Part shown: positions 1-8,402 of the stretch, one piece after another
Numbering within the stretch: the stretch's first letter is position 1
Layout: each line of letters begins with the position of its first letter
Origin: Porticoccus sp002341315
Lineage (GTDB): Bacteria > Pseudomonadota > Gammaproteobacteria > Pseudomonadales > Porticoccaceae
Length of the DNA stretch: 64,000 nucleotides
Reading direction: 5' to 3' (one strand)
Assembly: GCF_047634355.1 (NCBI RefSeq)
Contig: NZ_JBLIAL010000001.1
The notes under the pieces: generated by a model
Database searches by the model: none
What the model was told of the DNA's origin: nothing
What the model saw: only the letters and a program-made list of their open reading frames with translations
Translations under genes and position numbers: made by a program

Positions 1-257
1 CTGGTGCCTGTAAGCTCTTCAACCAGTGCCTGAAAACCAAGGCCACCCGGGAGGACCTGCCGGGCAGAACTGAGCGTTGAATTCGCGTTGTAGAGAAAGC
101 CCAGATGAATTTTTCCTTCATTCCACCGGCTTGCGGCACGCATGGCCTCAGCCTGCTGATCAAAAATCGTTACGTGAACGTTGCGCCGCGCTAGAAACAG
201 GGCCGTGGAAACCCCCATAATTCCCGCGCCAAGTATCGCCACTCGAGGCGTTGTCAA
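1..257 (-). CDS. FAD-dependent oxidoreductase, N-terminal part (cut by window edge)
   Basis: The reading frame runs off the left edge, so only about 85 N-terminal residues are present. After the first few residues comes a dinucleotide-binding loop, VAILGAGIMGVSTALFLARR, followed by an acidic strand end (VTIFDQ) and the stretch WNEGKIHLGF, as in DAO-family flavoproteins. There is no ATG in frame. The best start is TTG at 257-255, and it overlaps the TGA stop (256-254) of the upstream FdtA-like gene, which indicates translational coupling. Neighbouring cupin and sugar genes suggest a role in surface polysaccharide or nucleotide-sugar metabolism, which is inference. The substrate cannot be told from this fragment. 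Confidence 0.75.
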   Translation of the reverse strand, partial: MTTPRVAILGAGIMGVSTALFLARRNVHVTIFDQQAEAMRAASRWNEGKIHLGFLYNANSTLSSARQVLPGGLGFQALVEELTGT

Positions 258-661
258 AACACATCTCCTTCCGGATAGATATAAGAGGCGGGATCGAAGG
301 ACTCATCGGCAAACACCATCAGGGTGGCATCATCTGTCAGGTAAGTCTGCTCGCTGAAAGTTTCCGGCTCGATTAACAGCCCCGCAGCACCCGGCAAAAG
401 AGTGACTACCGCGGATTGACCACCATGCTTGATGGTGACGTCAACTCTGCGAATCAGACAAATTAACAATTGAGTGCAGGTTCGATGGGCATGCCGCCCT
501 CTGACAGAGCCAGCCGGCACCTCCGTCACCACAAAGCACCTGCGGGGCTGGAAAGGCAGCGCATCAAACTCAAAAGGGTACAGTACCCCCCTGCTGTCAC
601 TTGCCCTGTTCAGAGGAACCAACCTTGCTCTATTGACCAATACATTTTTTTCCATGGTCAT
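254..661 (-). CDS. FdtA/QdtA-like cupin (sugar 3,4-ketoisomerase family)
   Basis: This is a 135-residue single-domain cupin of the WxcM/FdtA type. The family motif RGRHAHR, with the two histidines expected in the active site, lies near residues 54-60, and the C-terminal half (FADESFDPASYIYPEGDVF) is typical of the family. Known members isomerise dTDP-4-keto-6-deoxyglucose to the 3-keto sugar, or act as domains in similar sugar-modification enzymes. A second ATG two codons inside (655) has the better-spaced TTAGG ribosome site, so the real start may be there. It is coupled to the flavoprotein downstream. The nucleotide-sugar pathway is inferred from family only. Confidence 0.8.
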   Translation of the reverse strand: MTMEKNVLVNRARLVPLNRASDSRGVLYPFEFDALPFQPRRCFVVTEVPAGSVRGRHAHRTCTQLLICLIRRVDVTIKHGGQSAVVTLLPGAAGLLIEPETFSEQTYLTDDATLMVFADESFDPASYIYPEGDVF

Positions 662-800
662 TTACCTAATATTTTGTCACTGCGTCACAGGGCGGACAGA
701 CGGGGAAAACTAACGGGCACCCCCAATACCAAAGTGCACGCTTATGCCAGCCTACAAAGGGCTGTTTCACAGCAGATGATACGCGATTAAAGGCAGATAA

Positions 801-2120
801 CTAAAGTAATCCGGACAGCAGTGCCGCGATCCCCAGAAAGGCAAAAAAGCCGATAATATCGGTGACCGTGGTAAGAATGATGGAAGATGCCTGCGCCGGA
901 TCCTGACCCAGCCGCACCAGCACAATTGGCACCACCGCACCGGCAAAACCCGCTGCGATCATCGCCAGTACCATCGCCGAACAGATCACCAGCACCAACC
1001 CTATTGACTGGCTCCAGACGAATACGCCGATGCCGCAGGTCACCGCAATACCAATACCGTTTATCAGGCCCACCCGTACTTCCTTGAACATCACCCTGAA
1101 CCAGTGGCGAACCGTGATTTCTCGCAATGCCAGACCACGCATAGTAACCGCCAGAGCCTGGGCCCCGGCATTACCCGACTGACCGGCCACCACCGGCAGC
1201 AACACGGCCAGGGCCGTAAAACTGGCAATAGTGCTTTCGAATATTCCCACCACCGATGCGGCCAAAAAAGCCGTGAGTAGATTGACCTGCAACCAGGGCA
1301 TGCGCTTTTGCACGGCAAACAGTGGCTTCGACAGGGCACGTTCTTCACGGCTGGCACCCACCATGGCCAGCACATCGGATGACATGTCCTCCTGGGAAAC
1401 CTGAACCAGACTGCTGTGGTGAATAATACCCAACAGACGACGATCAATATCAACCACTGGCAAGTCGAGCAGTTGATGTTTTTCAAACAACTCGGAAATT
1501 TCCTCTTTTCCTGCGGTACCAGCAACCACCGCCGTAACCGGTTTGGCAATCGCCCCCAGGGATGTGCCGGGATCGGCGATAGCAATGTCCTGCAAGTGAA
1601 CCTTGGCGCTCAGGCGACCTTCGGTATCAACCAGAAAGACACTGCGCGCAGTCTTCAGTTGGCGCTTGCGGAGAATTTCCAGCGTCTCTGAAATGGTCAT
1701 GCTGTCCCGAAAGACCAGGGCACGGGTATCCATCAAACGGCCGGCACTGCTTTCCGGGTAGCTCATCAGCTCCGCCAGCTCCCTGCGGATTGATTCGTCC
1801 AGGGTCTTCAGCAGATCATCCCGTGTTTCGTCATCCAGCTGCCCGATCATCCGCACCGAATCCAGAGGTGGTAGTTCGCTGAGCAGTTGACGGCTGTGCC
1901 CTTCTGGCAAACAAACCAGAATCTCGGCAGCGACATTGGGCGTCAAATACCGCCACAGGGATAAAAGCACATATACGGGCTGCAGGCTCAGCACTGCGGC
2001 CACATCCCGAGGAGCCAGCGCTTCAATTTTCAGGGCTGCATCCCTGGGATAATCCAGCAGAAATTTGCGGGTCAATGCCATATCAACCGCGCGGGGATCC
2101 GGGGCAGCATTAGTCGTCAT
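801..2120 (-). CDS. mgtE: MgtE-type Mg2+ transporter with CBS domains
   Basis: The protein has 439 residues when started at the ATG at 2120, which has a strong AAGGAGGGG ribosome site; a longer frame reaches 2198 but has no such site. Order of parts: a helical MgtE_N domain (about 20-120), a CBS pair (about 130-255) and a C-terminal membrane domain (about 290-439). The membrane domain carries both family signatures: GQSGNAGAQALAVTMRGLA near residue 310, and RLGQDPAQASSIILTTVTD towards the end. MgtE proteins are dimeric Mg2+ channels gated by Mg2+ binding at the N and CBS domains. It is the last gene of an overlapping operon; its start overlaps the stop of the preceding gene by 11 bp. Confidence 0.88.
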   Translation of the reverse strand: MTTNAAPDPRAVDMALTRKFLLDYPRDAALKIEALAPRDVAAVLSLQPVYVLLSLWRYLTPNVAAEILVCLPEGHSRQLLSELPPLDSVRMIGQLDDETRDDLLKTLDESIRRELAELMSYPESSAGRLMDTRALVFRDSMTISETLEILRKRQLKTARSVFLVDTEGRLSAKVHLQDIAIADPGTSLGAIAKPVTAVVAGTAGKEEISELFEKHQLLDLPVVDIDRRLLGIIHHSSLVQVSQEDMSSDVLAMVGASREERALSKPLFAVQKRMPWLQVNLLTAFLAASVVGIFESTIASFTALAVLLPVVAGQSGNAGAQALAVTMRGLALREITVRHWFRVMFKEVRVGLINGIGIAVTCGIGVFVWSQSIGLVLVICSAMVLAMIAAGFAGAVVPIVLVRLGQDPAQASSIILTTVTDIIGFFAFLGIAALLSGLL

Positions 2121-2964
2121 GGTATGCCCCTCCTTTATCAGACAACCAGGACGCACGACTGTCCGGTGCCATTTGCACCATACCGGTCGCAGTGACAATC
2201 ATGGCGCGGGCAAGATGGGACAACAGGGAATCGCCCAGTGAGGCATCCGCTGAAGGGGCCCTCTCCAATGCCGTACGCAATACTGAGCGCGTCACAGTCC
2301 CAAGGTAAACGCCACTCGAATTGCGGACCGGCAACACAGGGTAACAGTGCCAGTCAGACAGATTGACAGCCATCTGGATGCTCATCTCTGCGGCCAGCGG
2401 TTGCTGCGCAGAATCCATCAATTGACCCAGCATTTGCTCATCGGGACTGGCCAGCAGCTTATCCAGACCCACCATGCCGATCACCTGGTGGGATTGGTTG
2501 ATAATTACCAGGCTGGTACCAAACGAATCCGAAGACTTTTTCAGTAATGCCAGACACTCGCCGGCCGGGAGCTCAGAGTAAAAGCCCGGTGTGGACATAT
2601 CCATCCAGGCACCAACCGTATTTTCCTGATAAATCAGCGACACACTCAAAGACCGGGAAAGCCTGGCGGGTAGTACCGCCAGCAACTCGGTGCGCCGTGC
2701 GCGCTGCTGCAAGCGCAACAGGGCAGCAACTGTCTGGTAAGGGAGCTGGGCAAAAATGGCCGCGTTCTGTTCCAGCGATAACTGGTCGAGAATACGCGAT
2801 GCTGGCCACACCTGCATTTCCTGCAGCACAGGGGCAACAATCCGGACCGGCACTTCCTGCAGGTAAATTGCCGCCTCTTGATCCTCCAGCGACTGCAACA
2901 CCTGAGCTGCGGCCTCCGGCTTACTGATGAGAAAATCCAGGCTCAGGGGATTAGAGTTCGTCAT
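2110..2964 (-). CDS. Soluble MgtE_N-CBS protein without membrane domain
   Basis: This 284-residue protein resembles the cytosolic half of MgtE. It has helical MgtE_N repeats (about 10-125), then a CBS pair (about 130-255), and ends without any hydrophobic transmembrane segment. Its C-terminus (HLARAMIVTATGMVQMAPDS) is not the start of a channel domain. Its stop lies inside the start region of the complete mgtE downstream, and its own start overlaps the stop of the mechanosensitive channel upstream by 14 bp. I infer that it is an extra Mg2+- or nucleotide-sensing subunit that could pair with the full MgtE. It is not an obvious frameshift remnant, since the frame is intact and has its own start. 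Confidence 0.75.
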   Translation of the reverse strand: MTNSNPLSLDFLISKPEAAAQVLQSLEDQEAAIYLQEVPVRIVAPVLQEMQVWPASRILDQLSLEQNAAIFAQLPYQTVAALLRLQQRARRTELLAVLPARLSRSLSVSLIYQENTVGAWMDMSTPGFYSELPAGECLALLKKSSDSFGTSLVIINQSHQVIGMVGLDKLLASPDEQMLGQLMDSAQQPLAAEMSIQMAVNLSDWHCYPVLPVRNSSGVYLGTVTRSVLRTALERAPSADASLGDSLLSHLARAMIVTATGMVQMAPDSRASWLSDKGGAYHDD

Positions 2965-3778
2965 CCATCGTCTCCCGGGTAATCACACTGAAAGACTGTT
3001 GCATACAGAGCCGGGCCGGAATCAGTTTTCGACCATCAGCCGTTTCCACCACCATTCCGGTGGCAGTGAACTCCAATACCCTGCCCCGCTCATTGCCGGT
3101 CTCGACAATCTGCCCGGGCCGGACAAATTCCTTGAGATGACGCGTTGCGATGAGATTTTCCACCAGCGGTCTGGCACCGAGGCCAAAGGCCAGAGAAAAT
3201 CCCGTCAAAACGGCAGCAAAACCAATACCAAACAGAATGACCAGGAAACTGACATCGACGCCCACCTGGCCAAGCCCCATGACCACGCCGACAATAACAA
3301 AAGAGATCTGCGCAATCTGACCGAGCAGCGCTGCCTGGGCAATATCGGCTGAGGCCGCCGCATGGGTGATCAGATGGCGTACCACACTGCCGAGAATAAA
3401 GCCGCTGATAATAATCAGGCCACCCGCCATCAGAGAGGGCAGATACACCATTAAACGGTCGAGCCAGACAGTCGCCCCGGCAACGCCCACCACCCTAATG
3501 GCGACAATGGCAAATATCAGAATAGTGGCCCAGAACACCACAAAACCAATCAACCTTTCTGTGGCAGCCGGTATGCGGACAAAGTGAAGGTTTAAGTTTT
3601 GTAACTGGCGATCCAGCAGATGATTGAGGGTGCGGATAAAGCGGGTAACCAGCAGATGTAAAAAACGGGCCAGCAACCAACCGGCCAGCAATAACAGTAA
3701 TCCACCCACCAGATTGGGAATATGAACGATCACCGAAGTTAAAACATCCAGAATTTGTTGCTGGATTGATTCGAGCAT
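2951..3778 (-). CDS. Small mechanosensitive-channel family protein (MscS/TM_helix type)
   Basis: The protein has 275 residues from the ATG at 3778, which has an AAAGGGG ribosome site; the frame extends to 3820 but that part contains a tandem repeat and no site. It starts with an amphipathic segment and a TM helix (LVGGLLLLLAGWLLARFLHLL), followed by further hydrophobic helices near residues 65-90, 95-125 and 150-185. A glycine-rich pore-like helix (FSLAFGLGARPLVENLI) comes next, and then a short beta domain (VRPGQIVETGNERGRVLEF). The large C-terminal vestibule of classical MscS is absent. It is the first gene of an operon with two MgtE-like proteins, so ion homeostasis under osmotic change is a reasonable inference. 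Confidence 0.78.
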   Translation of the reverse strand: MLESIQQQILDVLTSVIVHIPNLVGGLLLLLAGWLLARFLHLLVTRFIRTLNHLLDRQLQNLNLHFVRIPAATERLIGFVVFWATILIFAIVAIRVVGVAGATVWLDRLMVYLPSLMAGGLIIISGFILGSVVRHLITHAAASADIAQAALLGQIAQISFVIVGVVMGLGQVGVDVSFLVILFGIGFAAVLTGFSLAFGLGARPLVENLIATRHLKEFVRPGQIVETGNERGRVLEFTATGMVVETADGRKLIPARLCMQQSFSVITRETMDDEL

Positions 3779-3799
3779 GGAGTGCCCCTTTGTCAGATT

Positions 3800-3835
3800 C
3801 AATCTGCCTGTTGAAACCAATCTGCCTGTTGAAAC
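3800..3835. repeat. Two tandem copies of an 18-bp unit
   Basis: CAATCTGCCTGTTGAAAC occurs twice, exactly, at 3800-3817 and 3818-3835. It lies just upstream of the chosen start of the mechanosensitive-channel gene, in its presumed 5' leader. It could be a replication-slippage duplication or a doubled protein-binding site; the sequence does not decide between them. Confidence 0.9.
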
Positions 3836-4180
3836 ACAACCGCCTGTGTCAAAACTGACCGGAAACCCACCAACCCGGAATCACTGTCAACAGGTACCTT
3901 CAACCTTAGGTGAGACTAGCACTGTTTATATGACCAATGGAAATATCCCGGCAAGCCGAAAATAGCGCAAGAGATATGGTTTTACCCCATTTACCATTTT
4001 CTCAACGGCACTTCCAGTTGGAACAAATACAGATTATGAACTAGATTTTTATGTGTGTAGGGCAACAGCAGCATTATCCAGCAACATCGTTTCATCACTG
4101 CATATATGACGTCAGTGGCGTCGGGCGGGTGAAAAAAGCCCGCACCATGTCAGTCAATACAATTTGTAGAGAGGACCCTT
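3836..4180. other. Divergent intergenic region, no gene seen
   Basis: This stretch separates the leftward channel operon from the rightward VKOR-fusion gene. It must hold both promoters, but I cannot assign them. A GC-rich inverted repeat (GCGGG ... CCCGC around an A-run) lies at about 4124-4143. A 20-codon ATG frame at 4147-4209 overlaps the next gene in another frame and lacks a ribosome site. Confidence 0.5.
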
Positions 4181-6664
4181 ATCAAGAACACCAGGCAAAA
4201 GTCATCTAACAAACCCATTGTTGTTATTACCGGTGCGGGTGGAAATATTGGCACAGCCCTGACAAAAAAGCTCAAGGCAAGCTATCAGGTTGTGGGGATG
4301 GATCTGAAGCCTGATAAATGCGATATCGTTGCCGACCTCACCTCCGCAGACTCTCTTCGTCTGGCATTCAATCAATTGCGTCGACAGCATGGCGACAAAA
4401 TTGCAGCAGTTATTCACCTGGCGGCCTACTTTGATTTCACCGGTGTAGAATCGGTTTTATACGAGGAAGTCAACGTCGAGGGAACACGCCGTCTGCTGGA
4501 TGCCCTCGAGCCCTTTGACGTAGAGCGCTTTATTTATTCAGGCACCATGCTGGTTCACAAACCGGTATCACCCGGGAAATATGTAACGGAAAGTTCTCCC
4601 CTGGCCCCCGGCTGGGCCTACCCGGAATCCAAGGCTAAAACTGAAGAAGTGATCCAGCAATACGGTGAGCGTATCCCCTACACGCTTTTGCACCTGGCAG
4701 GCCTGTACGACGAAAATACCGCCGTGCCAACACTGACACACCAGATTGCTCGCATCTATGAGCGTGCCATGGAGTCGCATCTGTATTCCGGAGATCTGAA
4801 TGCCGGTCAGGCATTCATTCACCTGGAAGACATGCTGGAAGTCTTCAAACGCTGTGTCGACAGGCGCAAGGAGATGCCAGCTGGCTGCACCCTGTTGGCA
4901 GGGGAATCCGAGGTGATGAGTTACAGGGAACTACAGGACGCACTGGGGTATCAGCTCCACGGTGAAAAGCAGTGGAATACATATACCCTGCCTGAGTCTA
5001 TTGCCAAAGCGGGAGCCTGGGTTCAGGCAAAAGCCGAGCCTGTGGTGCCCGACGCACTGGACCATGGTGAAAAGCCTTTTATCAAGCCTTTCATGATCGA
5101 CCTCTCTTCCGATCACTATGCCCTGGACCTGACTCAGGCCAAACGACTTCTCGACTGGGAGCCCCAACATTTTATAGGCGACAAGTTACCCACCCTGGTT
5201 GAAAACCTCAAAAAGGATCCAGCTGCCTGGTATAACCACAACGGTATCCGGCCCCCCGACTGGATGCTGGATGCGGCGGAAAAAACCGACAAACCTGAAA
5301 GGCTGCGGCGTCGACACGAAAACTGGTACCGGGAAGAGCATGGCCGCAACCTGTGGGGACATCTGTTCAATATCGGTCTGGGTTTCTGGCTGATAATGTC
5401 CGTTGTACGCCTCGATTACCAATCCACAGGCATGGTTTACAGCGATATTCTCGCCGGTTGCGCCATTGTTGTGTTTGCCTTTTTATCCCTGTCCTGGTCT
5501 CTGCCAGCAGCGCGCTGGGCCACTGCTGCTGTGGGCCTCTGGGTCATGTCGGCCCCCCTGCTGATGTGGGCCCCGGAGCCTTCCGCCTATCTCAACGGCA
5601 CTCTGGTAGGAAGTCTGGTGGTCGGCTTTTCAGTATTACTGCGGCCCGCCCCCGGCGTGTCACCACTGGCAGCCATGACAGGGCCGACCATCCCGCCGGG
5701 CTGGCACTATTCCCCGTCCGGCTGGTTCCAACGACTGCCCATTATTGTCCTGGCATTTATCGGGTTTTTTATTTCCAGCTACATGGCCGCTTATCAGCTA
5801 GGTCATGTGGATGGGCTGTGGGAGCCCTTCTTTGCCGGCGCTGTGCCGGGGGACAGTAAGAACGGTACCGAAGAAATCACTACATCGTCGGTTTCCGAGG
5901 CATGGCCAGTGCCCGATGCCGGCGTCGGAGCCCTGGTGTATTTAATGGAAATTCTCGTGGGTGTGGCCGGTTCAGCCCGGCGCTGGCGGACCATGCCCTG
6001 GCTGACCACACTGTTCGGCATTCTTATCGTACCGCTGGGGGCGGTATCCATTACCTTTATTATTATCCAGCCAATCCTGCTGAATACCTGGTGCACTCTG
6101 TGCCTGATTGCCGCCACGGCCATGCTCCTGCAGATTCCACTTTCCGTGGATGAACTGGTAGCCACTGGTCAGTTCCTGTGGCGTCGCAAGTGCCAGGGCC
6201 ACTCCCTGCTGCGAGTCTTTATCTTTGGTGACACCGATGAGGGCCGCGTACAAAAAAACGCCGGGGATAGTTTTCAGATGGTCTCACTCAGAACAGCAGC
6301 GAGAGAAGTTTTCAGTGGCAATGTCAGGTGGTCCTGGGGATTGGGAACCTGCATTGCCGCAGGTGGTTTGCTGATGTTAAGTCGTATTCTATTCGGGGTG
6401 GAGGGTCCTCTGGCGGATGCTCATCACTTGATAGGAGCTTTACTGATCACTCTTTCAGTGACTGCTTTGGCGGAAGTGGCAAGACCTGTTCGGCTAGTCA
6501 ATATTTTCCTTGGGCTAGGGCTCCTGATTTGCACTTTTATTCTTGAGGCCGGGTTGCTGGCCACCATGGCGAGCCTGGTACTGGCGATAGTCATCATAGT
6601 TTGCAGTATTCCCCGTGGGCCGGTGAAGGGCTCGTATGGTAACTGGAATCGGATTATCTTCTAG
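4181..6664 (+). CDS. Fusion protein: extended SDR/epimerase + SPW membrane block + VKOR domain
   Basis: The N-terminal third is an NAD-dependent epimerase-type SDR: the TGAGGNIG loop is encoded at about 4231-4254, and a YPESKAK catalytic motif (Tyr and Lys) follows. Next are SPW-type membrane helices, then a VKOR-like domain with PFFAG, SVSEAWPVPDAG, RRWRTMPW and the redox pair in NTWCTLCLI. More TM helices end the protein. The loop cysteine pair of classical VKOR is not seen. No ATG, GTG or TTG in frame precedes the Rossmann loop; the first is GTG at 4292, which would delete it. An ATC at 4181 sits 6 nt after GAGG (4171-4174) and gives 827 residues. Start confidence is low; a sequence error is possible. 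Confidence 0.8.
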   Translation: MKNTRQKSSNKPIVVITGAGGNIGTALTKKLKASYQVVGMDLKPDKCDIVADLTSADSLRLAFNQLRRQHGDKIAAVIHLAAYFDFTGVESVLYEEVNVEGTRRLLDALEPFDVERFIYSGTMLVHKPVSPGKYVTESSPLAPGWAYPESKAKTEEVIQQYGERIPYTLLHLAGLYDENTAVPTLTHQIARIYERAMESHLYSGDLNAGQAFIHLEDMLEVFKRCVDRRKEMPAGCTLLAGESEVMSYRELQDALGYQLHGEKQWNTYTLPESIAKAGAWVQAKAEPVVPDALDHGEKPFIKPFMIDLSSDHYALDLTQAKRLLDWEPQHFIGDKLPTLVENLKKDPAAWYNHNGIRPPDWMLDAAEKTDKPERLRRRHENWYREEHGRNLWGHLFNIGLGFWLIMSVVRLDYQSTGMVYSDILAGCAIVVFAFLSLSWSLPAARWATAAVGLWVMSAPLLMWAPEPSAYLNGTLVGSLVVGFSVLLRPAPGVSPLAAMTGPTIPPGWHYSPSGWFQRLPIIVLAFIGFFISSYMAAYQLGHVDGLWEPFFAGAVPGDSKNGTEEITTSSVSEAWPVPDAGVGALVYLMEILVGVAGSARRWRTMPWLTTLFGILIVPLGAVSITFIIIQPILLNTWCTLCLIAATAMLLQIPLSVDELVATGQFLWRRKCQGHSLLRVFIFGDTDEGRVQKNAGDSFQMVSLRTAAREVFSGNVRWSWGLGTCIAAGGLLMLSRILFGVEGPLADAHHLIGALLITLSVTALAEVARPVRLVNIFLGLGLLICTFILEAGLLATMASLVLAIVIIVCSIPRGPVKGSYGNWNRIIF

Positions 6665-7050
6665 GTGAAACCATGGAAGGGCACTGCAGTGCTGCCGAAA
6701 ACATCCTGAAGAGCCAAGTGTAGTGGAACAACAAGAGTCCTGGCTTTGGTTGGGCAACTTCTCGGTGAGGTGAGGGACATCTAATGTACTTGCTGGACAA
6801 TATTTTTACACTTGCAATTCCTTGACCGTCCAGAAGAATTTTACTAAACCTCTCTGAACAAACTACAAATTTTAAAAATCAAAGTAACAGCGCAACAGAT
6901 AAAAATACTGGATTGCCAGTAATGTTTTTATCGGGCGTTACACCATGCCTTTATTCCCATAGATTGGAAAACCGGAAAAACTAGCGTCGTTTTTTCTGAT
7001 GTTATATATGGCATTTTCTTTTCACCATCAGGCAATGAGGAGATCTTATT
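6665..7050. other. Intergenic, nothing recognised
   Basis: About 385 bp of comparatively AT-rich sequence lies between the VKOR fusion and the CBS-domain gene. I see no convincing small gene and no strong terminator. The AGGAG ribosome site of the next gene lies at its right end (about 7038-7042). Confidence 0.5.
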
Positions 7051-7476
7051 ATGCAAGTTCAGCAAATCATGAGCACTAGTGTGGAATACGTGCCCACAGA
7101 CACCACGCTCGCGCAGGCGGCAAAATATATGCGTGATCTAGATACCGGGTTTTTGCCTATCGGTGATTCACCCCAAGGCAGATTGCAGGGAGTAATTACC
7201 GACAGAGACATCACTGTTCGTGGCGTTGCAGCAGGCAAGAATCCTGAAAACACAACGGTAGACCAAATGAAAACGGACAAGATACTTTATTGTTTTCAGG
7301 ATGAACATGTAAATGCTGTCGCAAATAATATGCAGGATCAGAAAGTCTATCGCCTGATTGTTCTGAACAATCGCGACGAAAAGCGTTTATGCGGTGTTGT
7401 CAGCCTGGGCGACATCGTACGCCATGACAGTGCCAAACTGGGTGGCGAAACCGCTCGGGAAATCAGCCAGCATTAG
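7051..7476 (+). CDS. Stand-alone CBS-pair protein
   Basis: The protein has 141 residues and consists almost entirely of two CBS motifs. The first runs over about 5-60 (IMSTSVEYVPTDTTLAQAAKYM ending GVITDRDITVRGVA), the second over about 73-130 (ending GVVSLGDIVRH). Such proteins bind adenine nucleotides or related ligands and often serve as energy or stress sensors; the partner is unknown here. A good AGGAG ribosome site stands 8 nt before the ATG. It is followed by a rhodanese gene in the same direction about 75 bp on, so the two may be co-transcribed. Confidence 0.88.
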   Translation: MQVQQIMSTSVEYVPTDTTLAQAAKYMRDLDTGFLPIGDSPQGRLQGVITDRDITVRGVAAGKNPENTTVDQMKTDKILYCFQDEHVNAVANNMQDQKVYRLIVLNNRDEKRLCGVVSLGDIVRHDSAKLGGETAREISQH

Positions 7477-7550
7477 GCCCGGTTTACAGTGCAGCCGCCG
7501 CCCTAATCAGGGATGGCATTTTGTTCAGCGATGATTTTAGGAGTAAACCT

Positions 7551-7871
7551 ATGCAAACGATCAGTCGAGAGGAACTGGAAGCCATGAATGGCAGTGAAAA
7601 AAGGGATTTTGTCTTGATCAACGTGTTACCTCGCGAGGACTTCAGGCAGGAACATATTCGCACCTCCATCAATATTCCAAAGGCTTCCGAGGATTTTAGC
7701 GATGAGGTGGAACGTGTGGCAGGTAGCAAAGAGCGGGAAGTGGTACTTTATTGCGCCAATTTTGACTGTCCGTTATCTACCGAAGCGGCCAGAGAGCTGG
7801 ATGAGAAGGGCTTTAATCATGTATATGATTATGAAGGTGGTAGTGCTGACTGGTTAAAACACCGCCACTGA
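7551..7871 (+). CDS. Single-domain rhodanese-like protein
   Basis: The protein has 106 residues from the ATG at 7551, preceded by TTTTAGGAG; a longer frame from 7521 has no ribosome site. The fold elements of a rhodanese are visible: FVLINVLPREDF, HIRTSINIP, and the active-site strand VVLYCANFDCPLS, with the likely catalytic cysteine being the first Cys of that loop, then a helix and GGSADW. Rhodaneses carry persulfide sulfur on this cysteine. With the CBS protein upstream and the ferritin-like protein convergent downstream, it belongs to a small stress-type group. The substrate is not known. Confidence 0.85.
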   Translation: MQTISREELEAMNGSEKRDFVLINVLPREDFRQEHIRTSINIPKASEDFSDEVERVAGSKEREVVLYCANFDCPLSTEAARELDEKGFNHVYDYEGGSADWLKHRH

Positions 7872-7940
7872 GACCCTATCTTAAACTCACCTGACCGGGG
7901 GCAGGCCTCCGTGAGGCTGACCATATTCTGTCGGCGCAGT

Positions 7941-8402
7941 TTACATATCATGAATCGAGTCGGCCCTGCGGGTAAATGCCCGGCCCTCGGCTTTTTCCAG
8001 TTGCAAGAGATTTTCCAGTAACTCGCAGGCCTCTTCTGCGGCCACCTCATGCAAGGCTCCCTCCATTAAATTAATCTGGTAGCCGTGTAACTTCTGACCC
8101 AGTTGGCCGATTTGCTCAACCGTACCGGCTCCTTCTGCCCTGGCTGCAGCCACGAGATCCTGTGGGTCCTCCTCCAGGGTGAACTGCATATAGGTATTGA
8201 GGGTACCGGTTGGCGTGCGATGGAGAAATTCTCCTAGCAATTTCGCCATCTCTAACTCCTTGTCGGCCATCTCCCCCAGTAGAATCCTGCAGCGCTCGTC
8301 AGAGCTCTCATTCTCCAGTGAGCGGTACAATTCGGCAGCCTGATGATGAATCTCGATGGAATTGTGAATCAGGCTTTCCAGCGTTTTAAACGTCGTGTTC
8401 AT
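7941..8402 (-). CDS. Ferritin-like helical protein (hypothetical)
   Basis: The protein has 153 residues and looks all-helical. It shows Glu/His-rich helix motifs: IEIHHQAAELYRSLENES near residue 17, EMADKELEMAKLLGEF near 44, and ALHEVAAEEACELLENLLQLEKAEGRAF near 115. The pattern of an A..Y..L helix followed by a helix with E..M...E..MA resembles rubrerythrin or bacterioferritin-like four-helix bundles. A di-iron site is possible but not proven, because the spacing of ExxH-type ligands is not textbook. A GAGGAG ribosome site precedes the ATG. It converges on the rhodanese gene. Confidence 0.6.
   Translation of the reverse strand: MNTTFKTLESLIHNSIEIHHQAAELYRSLENESSDERCRILLGEMADKELEMAKLLGEFLHRTPTGTLNTYMQFTLEEDPQDLVAAARAEGAGTVEQIGQLGQKLHGYQINLMEGALHEVAAEEACELLENLLQLEKAEGRAFTRRADSIHDM

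Noticed and set aside
4147..4209. 20-codon ATG frame before the VKOR fusion
   Set aside because: No ribosome site and no motif. It is kept only as evidence for a possible one-base error in the N-terminus of the fusion.
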